From the NCBI GenBank assembly GCA_013398955.1, contig VWPU01017401.1:1054001-1118000 (forward strand): a stretch of 64,000 nt of DNA, in the 5' to 3' direction. The translations under genes and the position numbers were made by a program. The notes beneath the pieces are model-generated. The model had not been told where the DNA came from. It worked only from the letters and a program-made list of their open reading frames with translations, and ran no database searches. This document shows, one piece after another, positions 1-13,200 of this stretch; position 1 is the stretch's first letter, and the number at the start of each line of letters is the position of its first letter. Origin of the DNA: Callaeas wilsoni (Eukaryota; Chordata; Aves; Passeriformes; Callaeidae).

Positions 1-3000
1 CCTCACAGCTCTCTTCTTCACCTTTTCCATCATCAGCACTGCCCATTGTCCTGCTCAGGGAGACTCAGACTAGGGAAGTACTGCACTAGGCACAGAAGTG
101 CCTAGTTCTGGTTCTGCTCTGCTACCGGCCTAGCTCACAACTTTAGAGAAATATCTTAACCTTTTGTTTCTACATGGTCAGCTGAGATTAATGGGGACTA
201 GGCTTTTCTTCTTTTATTTTTTTAGTTGCTGGCAAACAAAACTGTACTGTGCATCCTATTTCTTTCTGTTCCTAGATGTGAGAGGTGATGGAAATCACAA
301 TGCAGTATTGCAGGAGAAAGTCGAAGCTATCTCCTGATGAGAAGCACTGTTTGGGACATTTGAGGCAATTTTAAGACACCTCTCTTACAAACCATCATTG
401 TCATAGTCAACAGATCACCTTGAGAATGGATGCTTGTCAGCACCAGTGCTGTCCTGGACTGTACATTGGGCTCTGATTTTTCTTCCTTACTTTTCATCCA
501 TAGTTGAGCATAGAGATCATTTATGGAAAAGCAGGACTGTGGTAGAACTTGCTTATACTCTCAGCTTGGTTGCAGTAAGGATAAGGAGGATGAGAAAGCT
601 GGGTAACCATGAAAAGCTTTGAAATGAGATTACTGAAAGGGAGGAAAGAGCTCCAGAGAGCTTTGTTTAAAGTCTTTCTCGTCACACTGCGTGTTATTCC
701 TTTGAGGCCACTCAGATAAAGGCACAAATTTGAGATAGGGCATGAAAATAAAGCACTGCTTGAGATGAGCAGGGTACTTCAAGAACTCGTCTGCATCAAT
801 GAACAGAACACCCCATATTTTCATCCTCTCAAACTGGGAGTTCACCTTGGGACTCTACGATCTAGGGAGATGTCTCCAGCATCCTGACTAGTCCTGTACA
901 GGAATTACTCTTTGCTAATAACTGCCATCTGGCATTTCACAAACTGGTTTCATTCAAGTTTGCTCTTCCCTCTAATCTCAAGTTTCCCAGTTAGCTGAAA
1001 ATACATTAAAATACAGAAAAGTCTTGCTGGAAAATTTCTGGATAGATCCAGTACTGGTGCCCATGAAATGAACCAAAATGCAACATCAGGCTCAAACAAG
1101 AGTGATACACCTGTGTCCAGCCATTTGCTGATACCTTGCGCATCTCCCTCATGTCAGAGCTTTTCCTACTAAGCGGTCAGTACAGATCTCCAAAAATTTC
1201 TGAACAAAACTGCCCATTCTAATTGCTGGAGGCATAAAAACAAAGAGCTGTTCTCAACCCAGAAGAGAAGTAGCCAGTCTTCAGTTTTAAAGCAAATCCT
1301 CTAGATGTAAATTGCTGCATAATTTAAGTTTATTGAACATCTAACACCAGGAAATGTGCAATTCATGAAATTTTCAGTGAAGATATACGAATGAGAGTTT
1401 CCGATACATTTTTAAAATGTGAAATTATCAAAGCTTTATGCACTGTCGACTTTGGCCACATACGGCAGAGTTAATTGAAAGCGCAGTCTTGGCTTTAAAG
1501 GTGTCCCCATGAAAGTGGCAATGTGTGTTTTATTGTCTCTTAGTCATTTGCAACTCAAAGGTGCCCAAATTTATGCATGAAAAAGTGTTTCTTCCAACTG
1601 CCAGCCAGCACTGCAAGACACTATTGAATCCAAGAATCCGGGTAGATGCTTTATTTCTTGCATTCACGTCACTGGTCCTGTAGTTTCTGCAAACTAAATC
1701 ATGTGCCTGGCTTTCCAAGATGCAACTCGAGCTCTGGATGAGACCCCATAAGAAATTTGCTTGGAGTGGATCAAAGACCCTCTGTTTGGAGTACCCCCAA
1801 CAAAAGGAACGAACAAGACAGGAACAAACTGCACTTCACCGTGCTGGGAAAAAGCAGAAGGGTAAAGGTATCCCCTCACTCAGGCGGGCAGAACAATCTT
1901 CTATCAAAGCATATGTGTTACAATCTATCCCCTTTCTCTTTCCCTCACAGACACGTACCAGTTTAGGATTTCTGTAGCCTCAAGTTCGAGCAGGTACTGC
2001 CAAGGACAACCAAACTGAACGACACATCCTTAACCTCCTAGAGAGAGACAGCGTAAATCCAGCCTGAAGCCTCTGCTCCATGAAATTGGATTAGGGACTC
2101 CACTTTGGGTCTACCTAAACCAGACAAATAGCCCTTACAGTTTTTTGGTTTTTTTTCTTCCTTGTTTTTTTTTCACATAAAAAACTCTGCAAAAGCAAAA
2201 AATCATTGAAGAGGGGTTAGGCAATCTTCTATCCCACAAAAACAAATAAGGCCACAGACCAGAACTCAAACTCCAATGCAGAACTGATGGTTTTCTAAAA
2301 AAACCATTAGGTCATACATTCTCAGTATAACCCTGGTGCAGCATGTAGACATCATAAAAGTTGTTGGACTACTTGGTTTTACTACAAGTACATCTTTGGT
2401 CCCTTGTTTTGGTCATAAAGCTGCAGCAGTAGGAAACATGAAGTAGGATATGTGGTTAAAGTTTAATGCAGGGAGATGAAAGAAAAGAGCCATGTTTTCC
2501 CCTTCCTTGCAACTGCAGCGAGCCAACATCAGGAGCAAAAAGAAATTGGCCACACTGACTGGACACTGCAGGGCAGACACCACATTGTACATTTTACAAA
2601 TGCAACAGAGCTGCCCACCTCCAAAACTGCCAAGGGCAATACACAGGGTCAGCCCTCCTTCTGTGGCCTCCATCCCCAATATTGCTGCTGAGATACCTGC
2701 AAGGGCTGTGCTGCTGCTGCCACCTCTGCTCAGGGAGCCACCAAGCACTTCTCAGCCATCCGCTGTGACAAGTAGGGGCTCTTCCATGGCCTGCCTTCAG
2801 CGCAGCAAGTCAAGGAACAGAGATCTGGGACTGGGGTGCTTTTGGAAATGTGAACTTCTTTACCTGTGTCAGTGTGGCAGGTGGAGACTTTTTTTGCTCG
2901 CCTCCTATCTAGCACTTAGTGCAAGCCTCACTGAATGGTGGATGTCACAGAGCTCTAACTCTAACATGTATGGTGGCTAAAAAAGCAACTGGAGAGAAAA

Positions 3001-4000
3001 ATTAGACTTCTCCAAAGCAGGCCAAGGCCCAGGGATTAATGTGCTTTCTGAACTGTGGGATAACCACATTCCAGATCCTGCTCTATTTTGGAACCGAAAT
3101 AGATTTGAATGTCTTATATTGTACTGGCTTAGAAGCAGTCTCCACATCTTTCAGAAAGGCCATCCTAGCCATGAGAAATCCTTCTTTGAAACAGTTTTCA
3201 TAAAAAAACCAAGTATTTTCCCAAAAAGTTTCTCTTTTTACTATTTGTGTGATCATTTTTACAGCACCAGCTCTAGCTACTAACAGAAGTAGTGACTATA
3301 TAATATCAATACACTTTTTTCACTTAATTCAAACATGTGAATAGCAGAAAAACAAAAAAATAAACTTACTTTGAGAAAAGTTTCCCTGCCTATGAACACT
3401 GCTATTAGGTAGTGCTGCTGTTAGATATCTAAAAAGGAATATGAGAAAATGGATGTCTGGGTGATTTTTGATTTTGCCTTTGAAGTGCTCAGGTTTTTTT
3501 TCCAGAAGTTCAGCACAGCAATATAACCACAAGTTTGCCACCACCTGCCCTCTTCCTTTTAACACTTTGGGTCTCTCTTTTCCTTTCAGAGTTACAGTTC
3601 ATGCAACCCAGAGAGGGGACCCAGAGCCCCATCCTGTACACCCAGTTGCAGAAATGTATTTCGAGGTCTCCTGCTGCTGTGCCTTTGCCCCAATAACTAA
3701 AGGAGGCAGCGGCATCACGCTCTGACTCAACTGCTGGGTGCAAAGCGACAAACGTTCTGCCGGGGTTAGAACGAGATTAGCAAAATCCTACGGAACAATG
3801 ATTCAAAGGTGCTGTAACAAATCAATTTCCTGTGTGCAAAAAACACAATTACTACACAAATTATCTTGCTCTCACCCCATTCCTCTCTCTGCAGTGAGCC
3901 AGGGATGAGAAATCTCATCTTTTGGGCTTCAAACATATAGTCCTTCCTCTTAGGTGACACTGCCAATGGTAGGAGCAGTTCTCCACCTCCCTTGATGAGT
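1..4000. other. Intronic sequence with no recognised element
   Basis: Non-coding, moderately AT-rich sequence. I see only short T or A runs (for example 2140-2175) and no repeat family or conserved motif that I can name. Open frames on either strand, up to about 160 codons, are compositionally unremarkable and resemble no known protein. Confidence 0.5.
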
Positions 4001-4002
4001 TG

Positions 4003-4018
4003 TGCCACTAGAGGGCAC
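4003..4018 (+). promoter_or_regulatory. CTCF-like motif in LSAMP intron 1
   Basis: The plus strand reads TGCCACTAGAGGGCAC. Its core CCACTAGAGGGCA agrees with the CTCF consensus CCASYAGRKGGCA at nearly every position. It is the best CTCF-type match I noticed in the window. It points rightwards, so with the minus-direction motif at 16417-16433 it forms a convergent pair about 12.4 kb apart. Confidence 0.6.
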
Positions 4019-5925
4019 AGAGATTGCCAAAATAACACAGGGTTATTAACACATAGGTCCATTGGTCTTTGAACCTATATTCCAAGTTGTCCATCTCCAT
4101 GAGCAAGCACACTACCATTCAAGAGCAACTCGTATCTGCCGACAGAGATTATCACCTCTGGAGTTTCTTATCTTCTCCACTTCATCATCTTTTAGTTAAT
4201 TTCTCACATCTCCCAGTTCTCCCATTCTGGCACAAATGCAGAATCTCTACCTAATGCAAAGGTGGGGGGTAAAGGGAGATTTCTTATTCTTTGCAGGGCT
4301 TACGTATTTTTTAAAGAGGAGATTCCAACATGAAAAATCAACACACTGAACGCAGACAACCCAAGTCTACAATGTTTCTTGTCTCTGGTTCAGGGCCAGA
4401 GCACAACTGCACTCCTGCTGCAGGACATCTGAGCTGATGAGCTCTCCCACCCTGCTGGGTTGCATATGGTAAGGATGTCATCACCAGCAGCCACCTTGAA
4501 CATACCAAGGCTAGTCAAAAAGTCCAAGCTGAGTAGCATCAACTCCCACCCAGAGTCAGCTGTCTCCACGTTTTTCTCCCTGACACTGATGAGCCTCTGA
4601 GGCCTTCAAACAAGCCTTGCACTGACTGGGAAAGATCCAGCAACACTGAACAGTCTGGACTGCATGCAATGCAAAATGGTGCTCCTTGCGTCCTGCCCAG
4701 GAAACAGATTGCAATTTGCATAGTGCTGTACCTGAGCTAATAAACTATAATGAACTCTCTCTGGGTCTGCCTCCATGGCACAAATAATCTTCAGTCTGGA
4801 TAATTCCCATTATGTATCCTGGCTCTTTCACTCAAGCTGCAATACCTTTTACCTCTGGAAATCCATGGTGCCAGCCAGCATGCACTACAAAACTTGCTCT
4901 CAATTCTGTCTGTTCCATTCCCATTAAACCAAGCAGCCAACACCACCAATCTCACTTTCACTCTTCGCTTCTTGTTGTAGGTGAGATAAGAGCAAACCAG
5001 CTGGGCAATCCCTGCGTGCCGCTGATCATCTTGGCAGTCTCCTACCATCTCGTTCTACTGCTGCCTCCCTCACAGGCCCAGCTCCGTCCAGCCCACAGAC
5101 GGCCCTGGGAGGGCTCTGCTCTTGTGACGTGCCAGGAATGCTACAAGCTCCACATCAACTTCTGAGCCTGAAGGAACCAGTCCAGTGTTCAGTTACCCAT
5201 TTTGAAAATGTGCAAGGTAAAGAAAGAGCAGAGCCTATAGGTACCACGTGTGTCAGTGGGGAGCCTGTCAAAGCCTACCACAACTCACAGGACAGAGGGT
5301 TTCCACCTTATTGGGCACCCAGCAGGCTGCTTTTTCCCACCTATCAGACAAATCTGAATGAACACTCTACTAAAAGAAAGAGGGAAAAGGTCTTTGAGTT
5401 AAGCAGCTGATATAATCAGGATTTCAATTGTTAATATAGCAGAAGGCTTCCTCACATGTCTTCCACCAGTATTTGCATCACAGCAGAAATAATACAAGGC
5501 AAGAAAGAAAAACGCTTTAAAGAATATGGCTCTTTGTCAGACTGGAAGTATTAGCTGTAATTCAGAAATTAATGACAGCATAAAAATCTATTAAGGCATC
5601 TAGACTGTCTCTCAAGGGACCTTTTCAAGCTTGTAGTGCATGGATTATTCTCCAGGGCTCTGCCCAGCCAAACTTCAGGTGTCCCAAATGACAGCAATTC
5701 CACCACGATTCTTAACAAAGCTCTATCACCATCTAATCTCTTTCTTCCATTAAGTATTTTTCCTCTCCTGCCAATTTTTTCTGTCCTCCTCCAAATTTTC
5801 TGTCATGAGAGACTCTTCTAGCTCTGAGTCCACACTAGACAATTCTTCATGCCTTCCCAGTATGCCTACATCATTAGCATAGCTCCTCTTTAGTCATTTA
5901 GCCAAAACAGCTATATATTTAGCTC
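4019..5925. other. Intronic sequence with no recognised element
   Basis: Unique-looking non-coding sequence. I see no repeat family, microsatellite or gene. The stretch 5600-5925 runs into the CR1 fragment that follows and may be a further, more decayed part of it, but I cannot align it confidently. Confidence 0.45.
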
Positions 5926-5929
5926 TCAC

Positions 5930-6050
5930 AAGCATTCTTCATAAGTCAGTCCCTCCAGCCCCTTAATCATTCTCCTTGCAATCCTCTGAATTCCCTCTAA
6001 TTTTGTTTACATCTTTCTGGAATTGAAGTGCCCGGAACCAAGTGCTGTAA
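5930..6050 (-). mobile_element. CR1 LINE fragment
   Basis: The plus strand shows the antisense of the CR1 3' region: a segment reading CATAAGTCAGTCCCTCCAGC, then a CCTTAATCATTCTCCTTGCA-type block, a CCTCTGAATTCC-type block and a GTGCCCGGAACC-type block in the order expected. There is no 3' ATTCTATG tail here, so it is an internal fragment. CR1 is the main LINE family of birds and reptiles. The copy is old, with many substitutions. Confidence 0.75.
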
Positions 6051-6651
6051 ACAACAACAGCTCGTTATCTGGCTAGACTGTAATTCTGGTGATCACAGCA
6101 CAGGCCCTGCACATGCCATGCACACACAGACACATGCACACGCTCGTCCTCTGGTTCAGACGCAGGACACGAGTTCCGCTCACTGGACGTTCCCTCCTCC
6201 ACAGCGATATCAGCTGGGTCTCTTTCAAGGAAAACCAGCTCCAAACAAAAGTGAGGGCAGATCTTCAGTACAGCACTTACAGCTGCCTGCAGGCTCAAGA
6301 CAGACACCAGCTACTGGCTGCACTCAGGTAACATTTCAAGTTTTTGATAACAGCTATAAAGGCCATAATTTTCAGAACTTTTTTGTTTTAGATGACAGTT
6401 GAGATTTTGATGTAGTCCTAACAGCAGATAACACATCACAGGAAAGCCTTTAAGGACTTGTGCCTTAGTCTGTTCTTGAAACTCAAGTCAGAATTTTTCC
6501 AACAAAACGCCTTTTTATTCTTTATTAGAAAAATGCCATTTTGGTGAAGCAGAAATGTTCTGCAAAGATCTTTGCTTTAACAAATTTCTGGAGAACTTAA
6601 GAAAGAGTTCAGAAAGAAACCTGTTGAGGTTCCTGCCAGCTCTCAAGACAT
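6051..6651. other. Intronic sequence, weakly CA-rich at 6118-6150
   Basis: Between the CR1 fragment and the SINE. It contains a short imperfect ACACA-rich patch and otherwise nothing that I recognise. Confidence 0.45.
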
Positions 6652-6793
6652 CTGAATCACAGAATATTCTGAGTTGGAAGGAAGCCACAAGGATCATTGA
6701 GTCTAACGCTGAAGTGAATGGTCCACATGGGGATCAAACCCAAAACGGTGGCATTATTATCACCAAGGAAATGTGGCAGCTCCACAAGAAGGT
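6652..6793 (-). mobile_element. tRNA-Ile-derived SINE with CR1-type tail (TguSINE1-like)
   Basis: On the minus strand the segment from about 6793 down to 6719 follows the tRNA-Ile gene. TTGGTGATAATAATGCC matches the anticodon arm, GGTTTGATCC matches the B box with one change, and the 3' end reads CCCCATGTGGACCA. The A-box half is badly eroded. A CR1-like 3' end follows directly (6715 to 6653), with the CCTTCCAACTCAGAATATTC block and a terminal ATTCTGTGATTC. This two-part structure is that of TguSINE1, described from zebra finch. Such a SINE would be mobilised by a CR1 LINE that recognises the shared tail. Here it lies in the sense direction of the LSAMP intron. Confidence 0.75.
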
Positions 6794-6799
6794 TTCTTC

Positions 6800-9700
6800 T
6801 AGATCAAGGTCACCCTAAGCCTCTCCCTGTAACAACTTCAAAACCTCTTCTCACTTAGCATCCCCAGGTCTGAAAGAATTACAGAGCTATTACTCCTGTG
6901 TGTGGCAAAGAAAGCAGAGCCTTGAAGGCTCCTGCCTCCTCAGTATGTTTCACATGGCTGTTCCTCCTTCACAGCAGCTACAATAAAGCTTCAGCATCCA
7001 GGAGAGCTTGAGGTGTTTGTTTCAATATTTGTGGTGATTTGTGTCATTTTGGTCAGGAGGGAGAAGAGAAAGACACCAAAAACTCTTGGGGTTGACCAGG
7101 GCATGAGCAGAGACTGCATGCAGGGGTCTTGTGAGGTTCCTTGAGGCCTGAAGAAAAGGCTGCTGCTACAAATATTTACATCAGGATAGACAGAGCAAGG
7201 CCAGCCAGAATGGCCTTTTCTTTCTTTTCTCTATGCACACGGCAGGCCAAAGGAGAAGGAAGACTGCACTGCTGACCGTAGCTCTAGGTCCCTCTGGGGC
7301 AATGCCACAGCTCATTTACTTCATGCTGCAGCTGGATTTTTTTTTTAATCAACATCCCAATCTGTTGCAGCTCTGTGGCTGCTGGATAGTACAGAAACCA
7401 GTCACCAGTAGGCACTTAGGATACATGAAAATGGAGGAGAGCTTGTGTACCCTCACTTTAGCTCCCACTGTTTCCTGCCTTCCCTCCCTTAGCTGGCCTA
7501 GACTACGGACAGCTCTTATACGACTTGAGCTAGCATGATTAATTGTCTTTTTTCTTTGAATCACCAAGAAATTGCTGCTCATAAAAGCCCAACATCAATA
7601 CAGCACAACTCTTCCAGACAAATAGTTTCCTTCCCTCTCCAGAAGATCTAGAAGTGCAGAACATCTCATGAGGGCATGCTCCCTCAGGTCTATCCTGCTC
7701 AGCTACCCAAACTGAGACTGCACAGAACACAGCCACGCTGGACAGAGCCTGTGCTCTTGAGGAAGTAAAACCAGCAAGGCTGTGTTAATGAAGGTACAGC
7801 CAGAGTATAGACTTGCTGATTTACTGCTTCAGGCTGCATCCAGCTCGTAGAATAGCACAGCTACACAGGGAAAGTGGGCTCAGTGTTGTACTATTTTTGA
7901 ATAATATGTTGGTCTAGTTAAAAAACAATGCAACTTGTGCATGTAAGAAAGCCTCCTTTTATCCTCTTCTTTCTATTCCCAGAAACTCTCCCAGGAAAGT
8001 GTAGGAGTCAGACATGTCCTTTCCACTCTCTAGGCTGTATTTGCTGCCCCGGTGACTGAAGCATGACTAAGTTGCCACCTTACACTGAGGCTATCACAGA
8101 AAGATGAGGAGGGGTAGGCAAGCCACAGAAACAATTCTGTTTCACTGCAACAATCTCTTGCAGTGTCAAGATAGGATGCAAATGTGCTATGAATAATGGT
8201 CACTCCAAAAGGACACATAGCTACACAGACATTCCTATCAGCAATCAGGCTGCATTCACCTCCTGCCCTAACATTCGTGACAAGTCCCTTGCACAAAACA
8301 CAACTCTGGGCCAGATTTGTTAACATTTCTCACGCATCTTTACTACACAACTTGTGCATTTTCTGTCACATGCACACTCTCAAATGCATGTGCATGCATG
8401 TACATCATATCATCTTCTGTTCCATACACTCGCCTTCCCAAAAGCCAAGGAAGAGCTACTTAAAGGCCATACCTTTATGCACAGATCACATATACAAGCA
8501 CAAATAAAACTGGATATTTCGGTCCCATTGTACAAAGTACCTTTACGAGGAAAAGAGTAGATACTTCATTATATGAAAGTGTACCAGCATGACAAAAGTC
8601 TAAATGCATTTACACTTCAAAAATTCCGCAGATGCCCCTTCAAATAACCCCTCCTTCCTGCAGCCAAAACCTTACCAGCAAATCCCTCCTTTTTCAGACA
8701 GTCAAGTGTATATCCCCCCCCAGTCAGCCTCTCCAACATCCACACAGGGGGAAGTCAGGTAACAGTGCACTGGCTGCAAGGCTCATGATCAGAAAGACTC
8801 TTGCTGTCTTGGTGGAACTTTGGGTCAACTGCTGAGGGTCAAGCACGGCCAGGCTCCAAGCAGGTGCAGCAACCAGACTGCATGCAGAAGAATATTAATA
8901 GTTATTGTCCTAGCAGGTTGTAAGGATTAATTGGTTCTGGCCTGCAACTCCCCATCAATGTAAGTGCTAAGGGGCAGAGGGGAGGGAGCTGTGATTACAC
9001 ACTTACATTGCATACTCATATGCTATTGATTTCCCAATTGGAAAGGCCCACAGCCTTTCGTTTGTCTCCTTGCTTGCTCCCCTCCTCCCTCCCTCATCCC
9101 GCTGCTCATGGCCTGCCTGCCACATCTTCCCCCTCCCAACAGCACAATAACCATCAGCAGAAAAGGAGGGGGACACCCTTTTTTGTGAGAGAGCTCTGTG
9201 AAACCAGAAGGAAATGCAGGAACCTACATCCATGAGGTCACACAGAGGCAGACTCTAGGGAAGGGAACAAATTTCAAGAACTAAGCATCTTCAGAAGAGT
9301 TTCTTTTGGATGTTTTATGTAACCTAGGGACTGCAAAAGCCAGACTGTGAGCCCACAGCTGCGATTACACTCACCTTTGCTTTAAGCCAAAACTCCTCCT
9401 CTGAAGCCTTCCCTCTAACACTACCATTTTTAAATAAAACAAACCAACTCTTAAAAAAAAAAAAAAAAAAAACACCACAACACACCACCCTGCTTTAATT
9501 GGATATGCATACCCTTGCATTGCCTCCAAAACCATCTCCTCTCAGAGGTACTGTTCAAAGTCCAGTACCTCTACAGCTGACAACCACTGAAAAATCCTGT
9601 TTTATGCTTGTGGGTGACCAATAAGCATGGCTGTGTAAAGGGTCCTTTACCCTCAGCATGTAGTCATGCAGAAGTTCTTCCCCAGGAACTTTAAAACAGC

Positions 9701-11890
9701 AGATATGGCCAGCAAGACACTTCACTGTGAGACAGAATACTCCTCTGGCTCAGAAAAATTAGGGTAGCAGCCCCTGTAGTGCTATTCCTTTTCCTTCCAT
9801 GCAGGTGAGCAGGGCAATGCTGCCACACAGGCAGGCAACCTACTGGAAGGCTGCCTCACACGGAAATGCCTCAGCTTCCAGGAAATTCAGCATCAGCCAA
9901 AGCACCACAGTGCAATGGCATAGCACAGACTCAAGCCTGGGCTTCTTTTTCCTGTGCCTATTTCTGTAAGAATCATGTACTGTCAAGATTTTTTTCGTCC
10001 CTTCCATGCTGACTTCAGAGATCTCCGCCCTTCATTGACACCAGGGGAGGGCTGTGTCTCACATATTCACCTACACATGCCCTTAGCTCCCCCTCAGATC
10101 AGGACAGGATGGTCTGTGCTGTGCTTGATATTTTTGATTTTATCATGGATAAATTGACAGCAGGAAGAGTACATCAGCTGCCAAAACCATTGCTCATTTA
10201 GTGTGAACAGCAAATGAAACTGGTATGCACCTTTTTAAGGAAAAGGTGATACCAAAGAGGCAGATTCATGCTTCCTTATGGGGACCACAGACAGCAAAAC
10301 ACTGCATCCTTCCAGCAGCAGCCTACGCAAAAAGGAGACAATATTTGGCAAAACACATGTCCCTGTGTTCAAAGGCACACATGAAAGATTTTCCCCAGAC
10401 TCTTCCAGGATATCTTTGTGCGGTACCATTATAGACTTCACTCAGATAATTCAGTCCTTTGACAACCACCTCAGCTGATCTTCTTCCACAAAAAAAATAC
10501 CCCATCAGGTGTTCTGATGTGCCTAGAAAAAAGAACATCCCTTGCCCTTGCTCTTCATCAGCTTTTGCCACCTGTCCTCACTTTACAGCACACAGGGAAG
10601 CGAGCAGTGCTACAGCTCCTCATCACCTGCCCAGCCCCACCAGGCAACTGCACACAACACCCAGCTCCAGCTGCTGCTGCGGGACCGACACATCAACATC
10701 CCCTCCCTAACCTATTCCTAAGAAACTCAGTCTCGCACAGGGTAAATCTGCTGGGGGAAGGGTCCAGGCCCTATGAGTAAGGCAAGGGCCTTGGCTCACT
10801 CAAGGCTTACAGGAGGCACACCCGGCACACAGAAAGGGTGTGCACTCCTAAAGCACTGGCTCTGCCGGCAGCCTAGGATGAGAGCAGCCGTATTCCTCTC
10901 CCCTAATGGAAGGGGATCTATTGCTAGTGGAAGAAAAAAGTGAAAAGGGTCGCTATTAAAGAGTGCATCTCCTCCTCAGACCCTTAGTGTACACCAAGGC
11001 TGAAAAGGAGTGCCCAAAACCACTGGGAACTGGTTTATTTTTTTACAGAACTAGTAAAACTCTTGTGTGAGAAAAGATCTCTGAGACTAAAAGATGAAGC
11101 AGGTTTTTACTTATCATAACAAAGACCTCTGAGCAGGCAGCTGAGTGCTGAGATTCATAACAGCTAGAGTAAATGGGTTCTTACTTGTGTAATTATTGAT
11201 TATTATGGTCAGCAATCACTGGGTAGAACTGGAAGAAACACTTGGGATATCTTTTCAATGCTCCCCATTTGTAGATAAAAAGCCTTCTCTTCTTCTTCCC
11301 TGTCCTAAGACTACAAGAAAAGTGTTTAGTTTTATGTATTGAACCTCTTCATCATTTAAGGGAATGCAAGGCAGCTAAGTAAGTTGTTGCCTCATCAATA
11401 CAATCCAGCCTGTGAGAGCTTCCCTTGCCTTACTCAAAAAGAGAGAACTAGAAACTGATAGGAAGAAAAGTATATTCAGGAGAGCAGGAAAAGTCTTTTT
11501 TTTCTCTCCAGCTGGCAGTATCTAAATATTATCCAACTGCATCACAATCACCCCTCGCTGCTCCCCATACACCACAATGTCACCACTCGCACACACACTG
11601 CTGCTCCTCCCTCTCTTCTCCCCATCCATTACACATTATCAGCACAGAAACACTCGGGTACACGCTTCCATCCATATAGATTGCACATACCTCACGCATT
11701 AACAAACACATCATTTTTCACACCCGCATTGCCCAGTAACGTTATAAAACATGAGACTTTACAGATAGTATTTGTGCTGTGTACCAACCTAAAGCATCTT
11801 ATTCCGCTTACCCGACTGCTTCTGTGATTTCTTTCATCAGACTCATTCCCCACTTAAGAACACTCCTGAGCAGCTCAAAAAATACATTAT
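6800..11890. other. Intronic sequence with a 20-A run at 9453-9472
   Basis: No gene or named repeat recognised. The only low-complexity landmarks are a T run near 7340, an alternating ATGCATGTGCATGCATG patch near 8385-8401, and the A run at 9453-9472 followed by AC-rich sequence. The A run could be the tail of a retrocopy, but I see no recognisable gene in front of it and no clear target duplication. Confidence 0.45.
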
Positions 11891-11894
11891 AAAT

Positions 11895-12300
11895 AAATGC
11901 TGCCAGTACCATGCAGGCCAGTTCTGCATGTCCTTTCCTAAAACATCCACTTCACTTAACCGGCTACGGAGGTATCGTAATATTTTTTTTTTTTTTTAAA
12001 CACAAAGTCTTCCACAATTAGCCAATTAGGTGGGGTTGTAGGGGAGGTTCATTAAAGCAAGCTGGGGTTTTTTTGGTTTTGTTTTTTTTTTTTTTTAGCA
12101 AACTGCTGATTTGAAACAGCTGCTATTTTTCAAGGGAAAGATTTTGTTTAGACGCTTTTTCAACTTAAAGCAATGCTGAAGGAAACAATTTTTAAAGGCA
12201 TTCATTTTTTTAAATAAAATGCTCAAGGTGAGGAAATAAAAATTAATTTTCATATTGACAGCTAAGTTAGAGTAATTGTAGGTAAAGTGCAAACATCAAC
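11895..12300. promoter_or_regulatory. Candidate conserved non-coding block
   Basis: AT-rich but non-repetitive sequence with homeodomain-type cores (TTAATTTTCA, GCCAATTAGG, GTAATTG) around two 15-T runs (11983-11997, 12082-12096). Its texture resembles developmental enhancers, and it sits about 4 kb inside intron 1 of a brain-patterned gene. This is an impression from composition; conservation cannot be measured here. Confidence 0.25.
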
Positions 12301-12825
12301 TCAAAATCCTTCTAAATTATCTGAATGCAATTTTTTTATAGACCCTAATCACTTGCTTCTCCTCTCCATCCTCATGCACCCAATTTTGGACTTGGGGGGA
12401 AAAAAAAGGAAGAGAAAAATTCAGCTTTCCAGTCCAATTCAACGATCTGATCTCTTTCAGAAGCTTTGAGGCACATCGTGCCAAGAAACTAATCCATTCG
12501 AGGGAAGAGCTGCAGCATGCCACTAGAAAATCCTAGAAAATACCACCCACCAGCAGCGCTGGGGTGTGTAGGTACTTTTATTCCTCCGGCCCCCACAAGG
12601 CAGCAAGGCCAGCGCACCGTGCAGGAGGAACAACCATCCCGCCTCCGAGCCACCTGCCTCCCAAAGAGGTCTGGAAGCGCAGCAGCAGAGAAACGCAAGA
12701 ATCCTAAGCCGCAAAACTGAGGAAACACAGCCATCGGGAGGGGAAAAAAAAAAATTTCTCTGTGCAGGACTTGGAGCATCTAACCTAGGGAGCATTCCTT
12801 AGGGGGGAAGGAGCAAAGGCTGTCA

Positions 12826-13200
12826 GTGTGCCAAAGCCCCCGAGGCCGGGCAGGCGGGGACAGGCAGCCCTTTGCATCCTGCCTGGCAGAGGCGCTGGAG
12901 GCGGCCGCCTGCGCTGGCCGCTTGGCACTGTGGAGCCCATGGCTCTGCTGCCAGGCTCAGCTGCGCTTCCTCCCCGCACCCCCAGCGCCTGCTATTCAGC
13001 CTCGGCTCGGCCCGGCAGTGCCAGCAGCGCTCCCCTTCTCCCCCACGCCTGCTGGCTTTGGGAGAGCAGAGCAAGACACGGAGCTGCTTTTGCGTTCACC
13101 GGTACACCCCCAAGTGGACAGCGAGGAAAAGAGGTGGGCACGGACAAGTTCGGGATAGCTCGCAGAGGTGTAGGCTCAGCTGTCTGGCTCTGGAGGGATG
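12826..13200. promoter_or_regulatory. CpG-rich block in LSAMP intron 1
   Basis: By hand count about 23 CpGs fall between 12841 and 13200, in sequence close to two-thirds G+C, which stands out sharply from the AT-rich surroundings. It includes GCGGCCGC and several GGCG/CGCC boxes. Such a block 3 kb downstream of a first exon often marks a promoter or an unmethylated regulatory element. I checked both strands for the other LSAMP first-exon peptide and did not find it. The frames open across it on both strands look like by-products of high GC. Confidence 0.5.

Noticed and set aside
2492..2980. A 162-codon plus-strand frame
   Set aside because: No domain, no signal peptide, no splice-site context and a competing frame on the other strand. 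It is best read as chance within intron sequence.
9453..9472. Poly-A run as the tail of a processed pseudogene
   Set aside because: No gene-like sequence precedes it and no flanking duplication was seen.
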